Source: CAWUKT01 sp964352215
Lineage (GTDB): Bacteria; Bacteroidota; Bacteroidia; J057; JADKCL01
DNA length: 64,000 nucleotides
Assembly (NCBI GenBank): GCA_964352215.1
Contig: CAYGRE010000026.1
Location: 1-64,000, forward strand
Reading direction: 5' to 3'
This document shows positions 9,042 through 17,875 of this stretch, piece by piece. The position numbers and the translations under genes are program-made. Position 1 is the first letter of the stretch, and the number at the start of each line of letters is the position of its first letter. Under the pieces are notes generated by a model that searched no databases, was not told the DNA's origin, and worked only from the letters and a program-made list of their open reading frames with translations.

Positions 9042-10024
9042 ATTTCGAGATGCTCCATGCCCAAAACCGTTCGGCGGGTAAGACGGTCCGGTATGTTCTG
9101 GGGCAGGATGAACAGGGAAATTTTTTCGATCTGGCCAATGGGGTTGGTTTGGAAAAGGAAATCCGGACTTACAGCCGCATGAAGTTCGGTGATGTCCCTT
9201 CTGTGCAATGGTGGGGACAGGAAATGAGCAAAACCCTGGTTGCCGATCTGGCATCGGGAGGGGTTCTGCGGGACCTGTTCGAATCTGCCCGGCAGAAGGG
9301 TGAGTATATATACCTGACCGCACCGGGGGTGCGCAATGTCATCTCTGCTTCGAACCAATTGTTGTTGGAGGTCGGGCAACGGGTGAATGTATGGCTGAGC
9401 CAGCAGGGCTTGCCGACCGTGATTTGCCGGCAGATTGCCCGGCTGGGTTCAGGTCGGGCCAACTATGCGGAGTTGAGTGCGGACGACCGCAAGGGACGCA
9501 CCAAGTCCACGAAATCACTGATACCGGCGAGTGATTACGCTGAGTTCCCGATTCATGTCCTGTTCCTCGACGATGTCGAGGTGACGGGGGCCACCGTAGA
9601 GCGGGCCCGCCGCAAAAGCCTGGAAGCCGGTGCCCTCAGCTTCCATTCCATATTTGCCCTTCAGGTTCAACCTGATCTGGCTGCGGCCCACCCCGGCATT
9701 GAGCACACGCTCAACCAGTTTGAAGTGAGCGGGAGCCTGGACCCCATCCTGGGAGAAATACTCTCCGACCCTGACTACCAACCGGTGCAGCGCATGCTGA
9801 GGCTGCTCCTGCATCCGCGCAACCGCAACGGGCTTACGGAATTTCTGGAAGGTGTACCTCCCAGGGTATTGCTTCGCCTTTACACCGGTGCCATGGCCAA
9901 CGATTACCTCTGGATCAACGAAGATCCGGCAGAAAAGGGCCCCCTATACTGGAAATCATTGGAATTATTCTCCGATTTTCTTCGCTCTAAAGGGCTGCTT
10001 AACCCCGACGGATTCACCTATTAG
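9038..10024 (+). CDS. Ter-associated phosphoribosyltransferase-like protein (second of pair)
   Basis: This 328-residue protein starts at an ATG overlapping the previous stop. Its PRPP-loop-like motif VLFLDDVEVTGAT has paired acids at D178-D179. Upstream is a basic stretch (SADDRKGRTKSTKSLIP) that may form the flexible hood seen in this fold. Sequence similarity to the first protein is weak, so these look like two different subfamilies used together rather than a recent duplication. Both share the YSRMKYGD/YSRMKFGD segment near the N-terminus, which suggests a common recognition element. A role in nucleoside-like metabolite synthesis within the Ter module is inferred from context. Confidence 0.75.
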   Translation: MNFEMLHAQNRSAGKTVRYVLGQDEQGNFFDLANGVGLEKEIRTYSRMKFGDVPSVQWWGQEMSKTLVADLASGGVLRDLFESARQKGEYIYLTAPGVRNVISASNQLLLEVGQRVNVWLSQQGLPTVICRQIARLGSGRANYAELSADDRKGRTKSTKSLIPASDYAEFPIHVLFLDDVEVTGATVERARRKSLEAGALSFHSIFALQVQPDLAAAHPGIEHTLNQFEVSGSLDPILGEILSDPDYQPVQRMLRLLLHPRNRNGLTEFLEGVPPRVLLRLYTGAMANDYLWINEDPAEKGPLYWKSLELFSDFLRSKGLLNPDGFTY

Positions 10025-10107
10025 TCGATTATTCTCAAAAAAAGGGGTAACATTTTCGGATTCTGGGAATGAACCATTGAACTTTAAATATTTAATGGAT
10101 CAAGATC

Positions 10108-11370
10108 ATGAAGACGATTACCCTCATTGCAACCAACTTTTCGCAGCGTTTACTATTCAGTATTTTTCTTTCAATCCTCTTCCCGGCATTCGGATTTACC
10201 CAGGACGGGTCACTCAAAATGACGGATGATGACCGGGTAGAATTTGTGGGTGAAGGTGGCAGTGTCCACAGCGACATTGAAGTCAACCGGGTATTGCAGA
10301 ACAGTACGCTTTCCAACCCAGGTACAGGCATGCTCAGGACCAATTCCTGCCCATCGGCCTTCATCATGAATACCCCTTACAATAACAACAATGGTCAGCG
10401 GGGATGTATGTTTGATGTAACCGCTACCAATACAATTACCATCCGCTGCTTTGAATCGAGTTTATACGCAGGCACGACTGCCAATTATGAGATTTACTAC
10501 CGGGCCGGTACCCACGTCGGCAATGAAAACAACTCCGGTGCCTGGATTTTCCTGGGAGGAGCAACCGGGATCACCTCAGCCGGCAACAACCTACCCACTG
10601 CCCTGCCCATTCCCATCAATGTCACCATACCGGCCGGGCAGACCTATGCTTTCTATATCACCAATGATTTTGGTGGTGGCACTTCCTATACCGATGGAAC
10701 CGCAGTAGGCAATTTCCTGGCTTCAGACGCGAACCTTACCGTTTACGAAGGGGTCGGCAAATCTTACCCTTTTGGCCTGACCTTTACCGTCCGGAATTTC
10801 AACGGGCATATCTTCTACGATCTGGGATCAGTTTTGGATGGTGAAGAAGCGACCCTGACCGGCACCACCCACGGAGACCTGGTCCAATTGGCCTGGGAAT
10901 TGCCCACCAACCATGCCTACCAGGGAATGCAACTTGAGCGTTCTGTGGACGGCATGAGGTTTTCAAGCCTGACCGATCTGCCGGTTGCAAGTACCGGCAA
11001 CTGGGAAGACAAGACCACCGGACTTGCTACCACCCTGTATTACCGTTTGAGATTGACTGATGGAGAAGGCGCCCGGCACTATTCCAATACCATTCAATTG
11101 AGTTTGGCTCCCGAGGAAGTTTTCGCAGTTCACCAGGTATATCCGAATCCGTTTGCCTCGGAGTTGAACCTTGATCTGGTGCATCTGGAAGGGGGAATGG
11201 TGCAAGTCAGCGTACATGATCAAATGGGAAAGGTGGTCTTTGCAAAGGAAGTGCTTATAGAGCGGGGCAGTCAGCAATTGAATTTGAATCTCCCCTCTCT
11301 GCCAGGCGGGTTTTATATCCTCCGGTGCCTCAGTGCAGGAAAAAGCCAGGCCTTCCGATTGGCGCATTAA
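10108..11370 (+). CDS. secreted protein with type IX sorting tail
   Basis: This 420-residue protein has a long signal peptide (positively charged start, then LLFSIFLSILFPAFGFTQ). The central beta-rich region of about 250 residues includes IYYRAGTHVGNENNSGAW and PAGQTYAFYITNDFGGG. It resembles choice-of-anchor or lectin-like domains in secreted Bacteroidota proteins, but I cannot name it. A fibronectin-like segment follows (LAWELPTNHAYQGMQLERS). The end is a type IX sorting tail (VYPNPFASELNLDL, then GGFYILRCLSAG). It converges on the sigma-factor gene with only four bases between the stops. Confidence 0.82.
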   Translation: MKTITLIATNFSQRLLFSIFLSILFPAFGFTQDGSLKMTDDDRVEFVGEGGSVHSDIEVNRVLQNSTLSNPGTGMLRTNSCPSAFIMNTPYNNNNGQRGCMFDVTATNTITIRCFESSLYAGTTANYEIYYRAGTHVGNENNSGAWIFLGGATGITSAGNNLPTALPIPINVTIPAGQTYAFYITNDFGGGTSYTDGTAVGNFLASDANLTVYEGVGKSYPFGLTFTVRNFNGHIFYDLGSVLDGEEATLTGTTHGDLVQLAWELPTNHAYQGMQLERSVDGMRFSSLTDLPVASTGNWEDKTTGLATTLYYRLRLTDGEGARHYSNTIQLSLAPEEVFAVHQVYPNPFASELNLDLVHLEGGMVQVSVHDQMGKVVFAKEVLIERGSQQLNLNLPSLPGGFYILRCLSAGKSQAFRLAH

Positions 11371-11374
11371 TAAT

Positions 11375-13078
11375 TTAAGACCAGGGCAAGTAGTGCAGGA
11401 ATTCCTGCCAGGGTTGGAGATTGGGGTAGTACTCCCGGCGCAGTTCCTGCATCCGCTGGGAATAGTCTTCCGCGCCCAATTTAGCACACCACTTTTCCCC
11501 GAGGATCAAATGTTGTAATGTGAGAGGAACCGATCGGAAAGCATCCAAAAGTATATCCAGGCTTTGTTCACTCTGGTTGCGGTGGAGGTGCCAGGCAATC
11601 CTCGCAAAGAGGTAAAGGCTGGAGTTGGGGGCCGATTTGCGCAGAAGATGGAGCAATTTGCGGGTGGTGCGGCCATGCTCGCCCCGCGTCAGCCCTTCTT
11701 CCAAGCGAATTTCCAGGTTCAGGGCCAGGGTGAAGGGATCGTTCGGATAGGCCTCCCTGGCGTACAGGATGGTGTTCCTGCGTTCATGAAGCTTTCCTGT
11801 TTTGGCCAGGCAGGCCTGGTAGAGGAGCCTTCCCAGAAGAAGGGCATTTTTTTCAAGGTGAATACCAGCTTTTTCCCATTCTCCCATTGCCATCAGGTTT
11901 TCAGCCAGCAACAATTGACAAACCGGAATTGGAGCTTTCAGACATGCTTGCTCAAAGGAACGGTTTGCGGCTGGAAATTGACCCTGCAAAGAGAGGAGCT
12001 TTCCCTTTATAATAAATATCCATGCATTTTCGGGGGCAAAAGACAAGCCTCTTTCCAGCAGTTGAATGGCTTCCGGAATTCTTTCCATCCACTGCATCCA
12101 GCGTGCGGCCTGCAACAGCGTGTCGATTTGGTAGGGTTGCTTTTGCAGCACGACTTCCAGTTCCTCGGTGGCGTCAAAGACTCTGCCTTGAAGAGCGAGC
12201 AACAGCGCTCTTTCCCGCCTTCTGGTCCAGCCCCGTGGGTGCCGTAGAATGTACCGTTCAGCAGCTTCCAACTTCTGGCTGATCCGAATCGGACGTTGGA
12301 AAGTAGCTATGGGGAGCTCGATCCGCCGGTGAAAGTCGAGGTTGGCAATTACGGGTTGAGAAATGGGCTCCATCTGAAAGGAGGTCCCGGGAAAGCGGAC
12401 CAGTTCATCTTCAGCCGCCTTGCGTTCCGAACGCGGGGAATTCTGGCTGGGGTCCGCCATACGTTGCCTGAAAGCGGGGTCTTCTGCATTTGCATCCAGG
12501 TTGGTGCGGACCTTTTCCCTTGCTTCCTGCACCCTCTTCCTGGCATTGGCGGGGGAAATGTCGAGGAGTTTCGCAATCTCTTTGTAGGGCATGTCCTGGT
12601 ATGCGCGGAGGATAAGCACCGATCTGAGTCGGTCGGGAAGAGCTTCTACAACTGCCTTGAGGCGGTCATAACCTTCATTGTCGACCATGCCCCGCTCCGG
12701 GGACAAACCTTCACCCTGGAGAGCCTGGTCCAGCGATTGGATCATCAGGTCGAAGTCAAAGGAAAGGACCGGATGCCGGGCCCGCTTGCGGTACCGGTCA
12801 ATGCAGTGGTTTCTCAGCAGGCGAACCAGCCAAGCCTTTGGATTCTGGATGTACTGATCCGACTTGGAAAGATGGTCCAGCGCCAGCATCATGACATTGC
12901 TCAATATTTCACGCGCATCCGTATCATTTCCCTTGACCCAGCGGAGGCACTGTCCATAGAGAAAGTCATAGTTATCTGCCCAGACCATCCAGAAATTAGT
13001 TGTTTCCCGGATGTCCAGTTCGTGGGCATTTTCTTGTAATGGGGCGGTATGAAGCGTCTTTGTATTGCCGGATCTCAT
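11375..13078 (-). CDS. ECF-type sigma factor with C-terminal TPR-like extension
   Basis: The frame is open to 13339, but the ATG at 13078 fits the family start and leaves room for the divergent gene at 13192, giving 567 residues. Residues 29-100 are sigma region 2, ending RLLRNHCIDRYRKRAR. Residues 137-192 are region 4 (LPDRLRSVLILRAYQDM, YKEIAKLLDISPANARKR), the -35-binding helix-turn-helix. After residue 200 lies a 360-residue helical tail with TPR-like repeats (AWIFIIKGKLLSLQGQFPAA). A standard ECF factor is about 190 residues. C-terminal TPR tails are known in some ECF groups such as ECF42, where they affect activity. No anti-sigma gene is adjacent, so the tail may provide regulation (inference). 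Confidence 0.85.
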   Translation of the reverse strand: MRSGNTKTLHTAPLQENAHELDIRETTNFWMVWADNYDFLYGQCLRWVKGNDTDAREILSNVMMLALDHLSKSDQYIQNPKAWLVRLLRNHCIDRYRKRARHPVLSFDFDLMIQSLDQALQGEGLSPERGMVDNEGYDRLKAVVEALPDRLRSVLILRAYQDMPYKEIAKLLDISPANARKRVQEAREKVRTNLDANAEDPAFRQRMADPSQNSPRSERKAAEDELVRFPGTSFQMEPISQPVIANLDFHRRIELPIATFQRPIRISQKLEAAERYILRHPRGWTRRRERALLLALQGRVFDATEELEVVLQKQPYQIDTLLQAARWMQWMERIPEAIQLLERGLSFAPENAWIFIIKGKLLSLQGQFPAANRSFEQACLKAPIPVCQLLLAENLMAMGEWEKAGIHLEKNALLLGRLLYQACLAKTGKLHERRNTILYAREAYPNDPFTLALNLEIRLEEGLTRGEHGRTTRKLLHLLRKSAPNSSLYLFARIAWHLHRNQSEQSLDILLDAFRSVPLTLQHLILGEKWCAKLGAEDYSQRMQELRREYYPNLQPWQEFLHYLPWS

Positions 13079-13191
13079 TTTGGTACCGGAAAGTAATCCA
13101 ATCGGTTGGCAAAATATAATGGTAAAGAGGGCAATCAAATAAAAAATAATGCTTTTCTTTTGCAGATCAGGATCCAATACGGAATTGACAG

Positions 13192-14187
13192 ATGAGCAAA
13201 GTGTGGTTGCATAGAGGTGTCTACCTGCTGCTTCTCGCCCTTGGCGTGGGGTTAACCATTTGGGTTTTTTCCGATCAGGATCTGAATCTATTGGGTAAGA
13301 TTTTGTGGAATACGCGTTGGGAATGGGTCTTGTTCTCACTCATTGCCACCGTTTTCGGGCATTGGGTTCGCGCCCGGCGCTGGGCCCTGCTCCTGCGGGG
13401 GAGTGGAGAGGCACCCAAAACAAAGGAGACCTTCGTGGCTTTGATGACGGGCTATTTTGTGAATCTGGGTGTTCCCCGCCTGGGGGAAGCGACCCGCTGC
13501 CTTTCCCTGAACCGCCTGACTGGGATTCCGGTGATGACCTCAGCAGGGACTGTCCTGGTGGAAAGGCTCGTGGATATGATCTGCCTGTTCCTAATCGTGG
13601 TTGGTACCGCCTTTGCCGCCCGCGGCGAGGTAGAGTCCTTTTTCCGTGGACAAATATGGGAACCAATGCTGGGAAAGGTGGAAGGGAAGGAGTTGTTCTT
13701 GGTGGTGGGTGGGGTAGCATTGCTCCTGATGGCGACTGGTCTTTACTTCTTTCTCAGGATGAAATTGGGGAAGAAATGGTTGGAGTGGATACAGAAACAA
13801 GCTGCTAAAATGAGAGATGGGTTGCTGGCGATCTTTTATATGCCCGGCAAGCTCCGTTTCCTGTTCTATACATTTTTCATCTGGATCAGCTATTTCTCGG
13901 CCCCTTTCTTCTCGCTCTATGCCTTGGGGTTGAACAATGACAAAGCTATCCTGGTAGGTTTTGTAGTCTTTGTGGTGGGAAGTGTAGCCCGTACCCTTCC
14001 TGTCCCGGCTGGTGGACTTGGACCGTACCACTGGTTCGTTGTACAAGCCATGCTGGTAATGGGATTTTCATCAGAAGAGGGCCTTTCATTGGCTACCCTC
14101 AACTTCACGGTGCAGACCCTGTTTTATGTCCTCTTTGGTATCCTGGCTTTCATTTTGCTGGGGATTTGGGGCCGGAAAAGGATCTGA
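13192..14187 (+). CDS. lysylphosphatidylglycerol synthase TM-region / UPF0104 flippase-like membrane protein
   Basis: This 331-residue polytopic membrane protein starts at the ATG at 13192. It has a hydrophobic first helix (GVYLLLLALGVGLTIWVF), then the conserved RARRWALLLRGSG region and GYFVNLGVPRLGEATRC, which match the LPG_synthase_TM (UPF0104) family. About eight membrane helices can be counted. The motif VARTLPVPAGGLGPYHWFVV near residue 265 corresponds to the conserved PxPGGxG region of the family. Family members flip or move lipids or polyprenol-linked intermediates in the inner membrane. The catalytic aminoacyltransferase domain of MprF is absent. It is divergent from the sigma factor, with 113 bases between starts. 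Confidence 0.85.
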   Translation: MSKVWLHRGVYLLLLALGVGLTIWVFSDQDLNLLGKILWNTRWEWVLFSLIATVFGHWVRARRWALLLRGSGEAPKTKETFVALMTGYFVNLGVPRLGEATRCLSLNRLTGIPVMTSAGTVLVERLVDMICLFLIVVGTAFAARGEVESFFRGQIWEPMLGKVEGKELFLVVGGVALLLMATGLYFFLRMKLGKKWLEWIQKQAAKMRDGLLAIFYMPGKLRFLFYTFFIWISYFSAPFFSLYALGLNNDKAILVGFVVFVVGSVARTLPVPAGGLGPYHWFVVQAMLVMGFSSEEGLSLATLNFTVQTLFYVLFGILAFILLGIWGRKRI

Positions 14188-14311
14188 AACAACAGACTGG
14201 GTGAAGAAAAATTTCCAGAAAAAGATCAATTCAAATCAGGTTTGGCACGCAGTTTGTCTGAGTAACTATATAAAATCCTACACCCTCTCAATTTTTAAGA
14301 TTCGATTGGTT

Positions 14312-14833
14312 ATGAATAAGCTCAAGAAATTTTCGATACTACCTCTGCTCTTTGGTTTGATGATCATCTTAGGTGCAAACGAACTACATGCTCAAAAATA
14401 CAAAGTAGCGGCTGGTTGGCGAGCCGGTGGAGGTCCCAATGGAATAACCCTGAAATTGGTGCCCGTAAAAGGGTTTGCCATTGAGGGTATCTATGGAGTG
14501 TATCCCTTCGGTGAAAGCGTTACCGTGATGCTGCAACGTAGCCGGCCCATTTTCTGCATACAGGCTTTACAGCTTTATACCGGGGTAGGAGCGCACCGTC
14601 GATTTAACTATCGGAGTGGTCTGTACAGCGATCCTATCAACGGAACCTTTGAAGCGATTGCCCCCCCCGGATCAAGTGGATGGGGCGTTGATGCAGTCGC
14701 GGGAATAGAACTCAAGATTCCACTGCTGCCCATTGCGGTCAGCGCAGAAGTGAAACCCATGGTTGAATGGACCAACGCCGGTGCCATCATGTATGGCCTT
14801 GACCCGGCACTCGGGCTAAAATTAGCCTTCTAA
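14312..14833 (+). CDS. small secreted/outer-membrane-associated protein
   Basis: The frame is open from 14126, but the ATG at 14312 starts a typical signal peptide (MNKLKKFSILPLLFGLMIILG, then ANELHAQ), giving 173 residues. The mature part has glycine-rich beta strands (YKVAAGWRAGGGPNGITLKL, FAIEGIYGVYPFG, GVGAHRRFNYRSG) and ends in a hydrophobic strand (LGLKLAF), like small eight-stranded outer-membrane barrels. A strong terminator follows 30 bases after the stop, so it is probably the last or only gene of its transcript. Confidence 0.72.
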   Translation: MNKLKKFSILPLLFGLMIILGANELHAQKYKVAAGWRAGGGPNGITLKLVPVKGFAIEGIYGVYPFGESVTVMLQRSRPIFCIQALQLYTGVGAHRRFNYRSGLYSDPINGTFEAIAPPGSSGWGVDAVAGIELKIPLLPIAVSAEVKPMVEWTNAGAIMYGLDPALGLKLAF

Positions 14834-14864
14834 ATAACGGAGTTTAGTGTTTTTTATATCGTTG

Positions 14865-14903
14865 GAAAGGGAGACCCACGTTCACGGGCTCCCTTTCTTT
14901 TTT
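14865..14903 (+). terminator. intrinsic terminator after the 14312 gene
   Basis: A 12-bp stem (GAAAGGGAG-A-CCC against GGGCTCCCTTTC, with one bulged A) and an 8-base loop are followed at once by six T. This is a classical rho-independent terminator for the plus-strand gene ending at 14833. Confidence 0.88.
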
Positions 14904-14964
14904 GCTTAAAAACCGCTAGCTTTATACGCTGCATGCAGAGTATTTTTGTATAAAGAAGTGTCCC

Positions 14965-15501
14965 ATGGAAACCACCGCCCCAACGGCCCCACGCGCCAAG
15001 TTTGAATTCGATGAAGCCAAGATCCGGTACATCGAAGATAATTTTTCGAATCCGTTTAAGTTCCGGTTGATGATGGCCAAGATCCTCCCGATGGGATTCC
15101 TCACGGGGATGCGGATCAAGACCCTCACCCGGGAACGCTGTGAGGTCACGGTCAGGTACAAGTGGCTCAATAAAAACCCTTTCCGCTCTACCTTTTGGGC
15201 GGTGCTCGGGATGGCAGCGGAGATGAGTTCCGGGGCCCTGCTGACTATGTTTACCCATGGTCAAAGACCCTCTATTGCCACCCTTGTGGTTCACCAGGAA
15301 GGCCGCTTTATGAAGAAGGCGGTCGGTACCATCACTTTTGTCTGTGAGTCCGGTGCGGATATCAAAGCCGCCATCGAAGAGACGGCTGCGACCGGTGAGC
15401 CGGTTACTGTAGTATGCCCTATGTCTGGTTTCGATGAAGCTGGTGACGTAGTTGCAGAATTTGCTTTCACCTGGTCCTTTAAAGCCCGATTGAAGAAATA
15501 A
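14965..15501 (+). CDS. DUF4442 hotdog-fold thioesterase-like protein
   Basis: This 178-residue protein matches the DUF4442 family, a divergent branch of hotdog-fold acyl-CoA thioesterases. Features are the N-terminal helix region NPFKFRLMMAKILPMGF, the strand TLTRERCEVTVRYKWLNKNP, and the central helix FWAVLGMAAEMSSGALLTMF that normally packs across the hotdog sheet. No function is established for the family as a whole. Its stop overlaps the start of the following dienoyl-CoA reductase-like gene by one base (TAATG). This supports coupled translation and a shared role in acyl-CoA or fatty-acid metabolism (inference). Confidence 0.85.
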   Translation: METTAPTAPRAKFEFDEAKIRYIEDNFSNPFKFRLMMAKILPMGFLTGMRIKTLTRERCEVTVRYKWLNKNPFRSTFWAVLGMAAEMSSGALLTMFTHGQRPSIATLVVHQEGRFMKKAVGTITFVCESGADIKAAIEETAATGEPVTVVCPMSGFDEAGDVVAEFAFTWSFKARLKK

Positions 15502-17525
15502 TGTCGCATCCCTATCCCAATTTATTCAAGCCTCTCCAACTCGGAAATATAGAGGTTCGGAACCGCATTATTATGGGTTCCATGCACACAGGTCTCGAAG
15601 AGGCGAAGCAGGGGTATGAAAAAATGGCTGCCTACTTTGGTGAACGTGCCAAAGGCGGAGTTGGCCTGATCATCACCGGTGGGGTCGCTCCCAATATAGC
15701 TGGCTGGGTAGGACCATTTTCCATCCGTCTTACCAACAAGCGGCAGGCCCGCAAGCACAAGCTGATCACAGATGCAGTCCACCGCGAAGGCGGACTGATT
15801 TGTATGCAAATTCTCCATGCAGGCCGTTATGGATACCACCCTCTGAATGTTGCTCCCTCCGCGATCAAGGCACCCATCGGGATGTTCAAGCCTTTCAAGT
15901 TGAGCCGTTGGGGGATCAAACGTACCATTCGCCATTTTGTGCGTTGTGCCCGGCTGGCCAAAGAGGCTGGCTACGATGGGGTGGAGATCATGGGCTCCGA
16001 AGGTTACCTGATCAATCAGTTCATAGCCAAGCGGACCAATAAGCGGACCGATGAATGGGGTGGCTCTTATGAGAACCGCATCCGGTTTGCGCTGGAGATC
16101 GTTCGCCAGACCCGCGAAGCGGTGGGTGAGGATTTTATCATCGTCTATCGCCTCAGCATGCTGGACCTGGTGGATGAAGGCAGCAGTTGGGAAGAGATCG
16201 AATTGCTGGCCAGGAAGGTGGAGGAAGCAGGTGCTTCCGTGATCAATACCGGGATCGGTTGGCACGAAGCCCGGGTTCCGACCATAGCCACCATGGTGCC
16301 ACGCGGTGGATTCAGCTGGGTCACCAAGCGCCTCATGGGCAAGGTCAATATCCCGCTGATCACGGTTAACCGGATCAATACCCCCGAAAAAGCTGAGGAA
16401 ATTCTCTCGGAGGGCCATGCGGACATGGTTTGCCTGGCCCGGCCATTCCTGGCCGACCCTGAATTTCCCAAAAAGGCCCAGGAGAACCGGGCCGACGAAA
16501 TCAATACCTGCATTGCCTGTAACCAGGCTTGTCTGGACCATATCTTTTCCCGGAAGACTGCTTCATGTCTGGTCAATCCGATGGCATGCCACGAAACCAC
16601 ATTGGTGATCGAGCCTGCTAAGCAGCAGAAAAGGATAGGGGTGATCGGAGCCGGACCTGCCGGTTTGAGCTTTGCCTGTACCGCCGCGGAACGAGGGCAC
16701 GAGGTCGTTCTCTTCGAGGCCGCCAGTGAAATCGGCGGTCAGTTTAACATGGCCAAGGAAGTTCCCGGCAAGGAAGAATTCCATGAGACATTGCGTTATT
16801 TCCGTCGCCGGCTGGAAACATCCGGGGTGGACTTAAGATTGAATACGCGGGTGGGGGCCGATCAATTGATCGGCGAGCAATTTGACGAGGTGATCCTGGC
16901 GACCGGGGTCAAGCCCCGCATTACCGGGATTCCCGGTGAAGACCACCCGAAGGCATTGACCTATATTGAGGTGCTACGGGAGAAGAAGCCGGTTGGGAAA
17001 AAGGTGGCCGTAATTGGCGCCGGGGGCATCGGTTTCGATGTCTCAGAATACCTGACGGCAGAGGATCCGGATGAGGAGCCACAAGTGGCGGCCTTCATGG
17101 CGGAGTGGGGGGTCGATACCAGCTATCAATCTCCTGGAGGCTTGATGAAGCCGGTGCATGAGCGATCCCCGCGGGAGATTTTTCTCCTGCAACGTACGGA
17201 AGGCAAGTTGGGGAAGCGGCTGGGCAAGACGACGGGGTGGATTCACCGTGCGAGTCTCAAGAAAAAGGGCGTCAAGATGATCGGCGGATGTGCTTACCAC
17301 AAGATTGATGACAAAGGGCTTCATTTGTCGGTCAATGGGGAAGCGCAAGTGATGGAAGTGGATCATGTAATCATCTGCGCCGGGCAGGTGGTGATGCGTG
17401 AATTGCAGGCGCCGCTGGAGGCGGCGGGAGTGGCAGTGCATTTGATCGGCGGAGCCGATGTGGCGGCTGAATTGGACGCCAAGCGAGCCATCGACCAGGG
17501 CACAAGGCTGGCAGCAAGGCTATAA
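15501..17525 (+). CDS. fadH: 2,4-dienoyl-CoA reductase-like FMN/FAD/Fe-S oxidoreductase
   Basis: The 674-residue protein has the full architecture of NADPH-dependent 2,4-dienoyl-CoA reductase. The old-yellow-enzyme TIM barrel covers residues 1-330 (NRIIMGSMHTGLE, then GYDGVEIMGSEGYLINQF). A 4Fe-4S cluster motif follows near residues 337-356 (CIACNQACLD, then SCLVNP). The FAD-binding GVIGAGPAGLSFA is near residue 380 and a second dinucleotide motif AVIGAGGIGFDVSEYL near residue 501. The enzyme removes double bonds during breakdown of unsaturated fatty acids. Related OYE-type enzymes act on other enoyl substrates, so the exact substrate is not certain. It is coupled to the DUF4442 gene and followed by a 23-bp repeat array. 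Confidence 0.88.
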   Translation: MSHPYPNLFKPLQLGNIEVRNRIIMGSMHTGLEEAKQGYEKMAAYFGERAKGGVGLIITGGVAPNIAGWVGPFSIRLTNKRQARKHKLITDAVHREGGLICMQILHAGRYGYHPLNVAPSAIKAPIGMFKPFKLSRWGIKRTIRHFVRCARLAKEAGYDGVEIMGSEGYLINQFIAKRTNKRTDEWGGSYENRIRFALEIVRQTREAVGEDFIIVYRLSMLDLVDEGSSWEEIELLARKVEEAGASVINTGIGWHEARVPTIATMVPRGGFSWVTKRLMGKVNIPLITVNRINTPEKAEEILSEGHADMVCLARPFLADPEFPKKAQENRADEINTCIACNQACLDHIFSRKTASCLVNPMACHETTLVIEPAKQQKRIGVIGAGPAGLSFACTAAERGHEVVLFEAASEIGGQFNMAKEVPGKEEFHETLRYFRRRLETSGVDLRLNTRVGADQLIGEQFDEVILATGVKPRITGIPGEDHPKALTYIEVLREKKPVGKKVAVIGAGGIGFDVSEYLTAEDPDEEPQVAAFMAEWGVDTSYQSPGGLMKPVHERSPREIFLLQRTEGKLGKRLGKTTGWIHRASLKKKGVKMIGGCAYHKIDDKGLHLSVNGEAQVMEVDHVIICAGQVVMRELQAPLEAAGVAVHLIGGADVAAELDAKRAIDQGTRLAARL

Positions 17526-17533
17526 ACATGTGT

Positions 17534-17720
17534 GCCAGAGGCTTTAGGCATCTAAATAAGAGGCTTTACGCATCTATGCCAGAGACTTTACTTACTTACA
17601 GCCAGAGGGTTTAGGCATTCTACACCAGATGCTGTACGCATTCTACACCAGATGCTGTACGCATTCTACACCAGATGCTGTACGCATTCTACACCAGATG
17701 CTGTACGCATCTGCACCAAT
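17534..17720. repeat. 23-24 bp tandem array downstream of fadH
   Basis: About eight head-to-tail units of 23-24 bp occupy the start of a 350-base gene-free stretch. The last four are almost identical (ACCAGATGCTGTACGCATTC core). The first four are diverged and contain AGAGGCTTTAGGCATCTA-like sequence. The remaining bases up to 17875 are AT-rich and presumably hold the promoter of the next gene, but no clear box was seen. Confidence 0.9.
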
Positions 17721-17875
17721 AAAAGTCCTTATTGAGTCATAATAATAGCTAATTGGCTTAGGGAAAAGGCCTTTTCTTGCACCGATATTTTCTTTTATCT
17801 ATCTTAGTGTTAATGCCACACTTAGGGGTGTGGCAGGTAGCTATACACTATTTTAGAGAACACATTATTCAAGCT

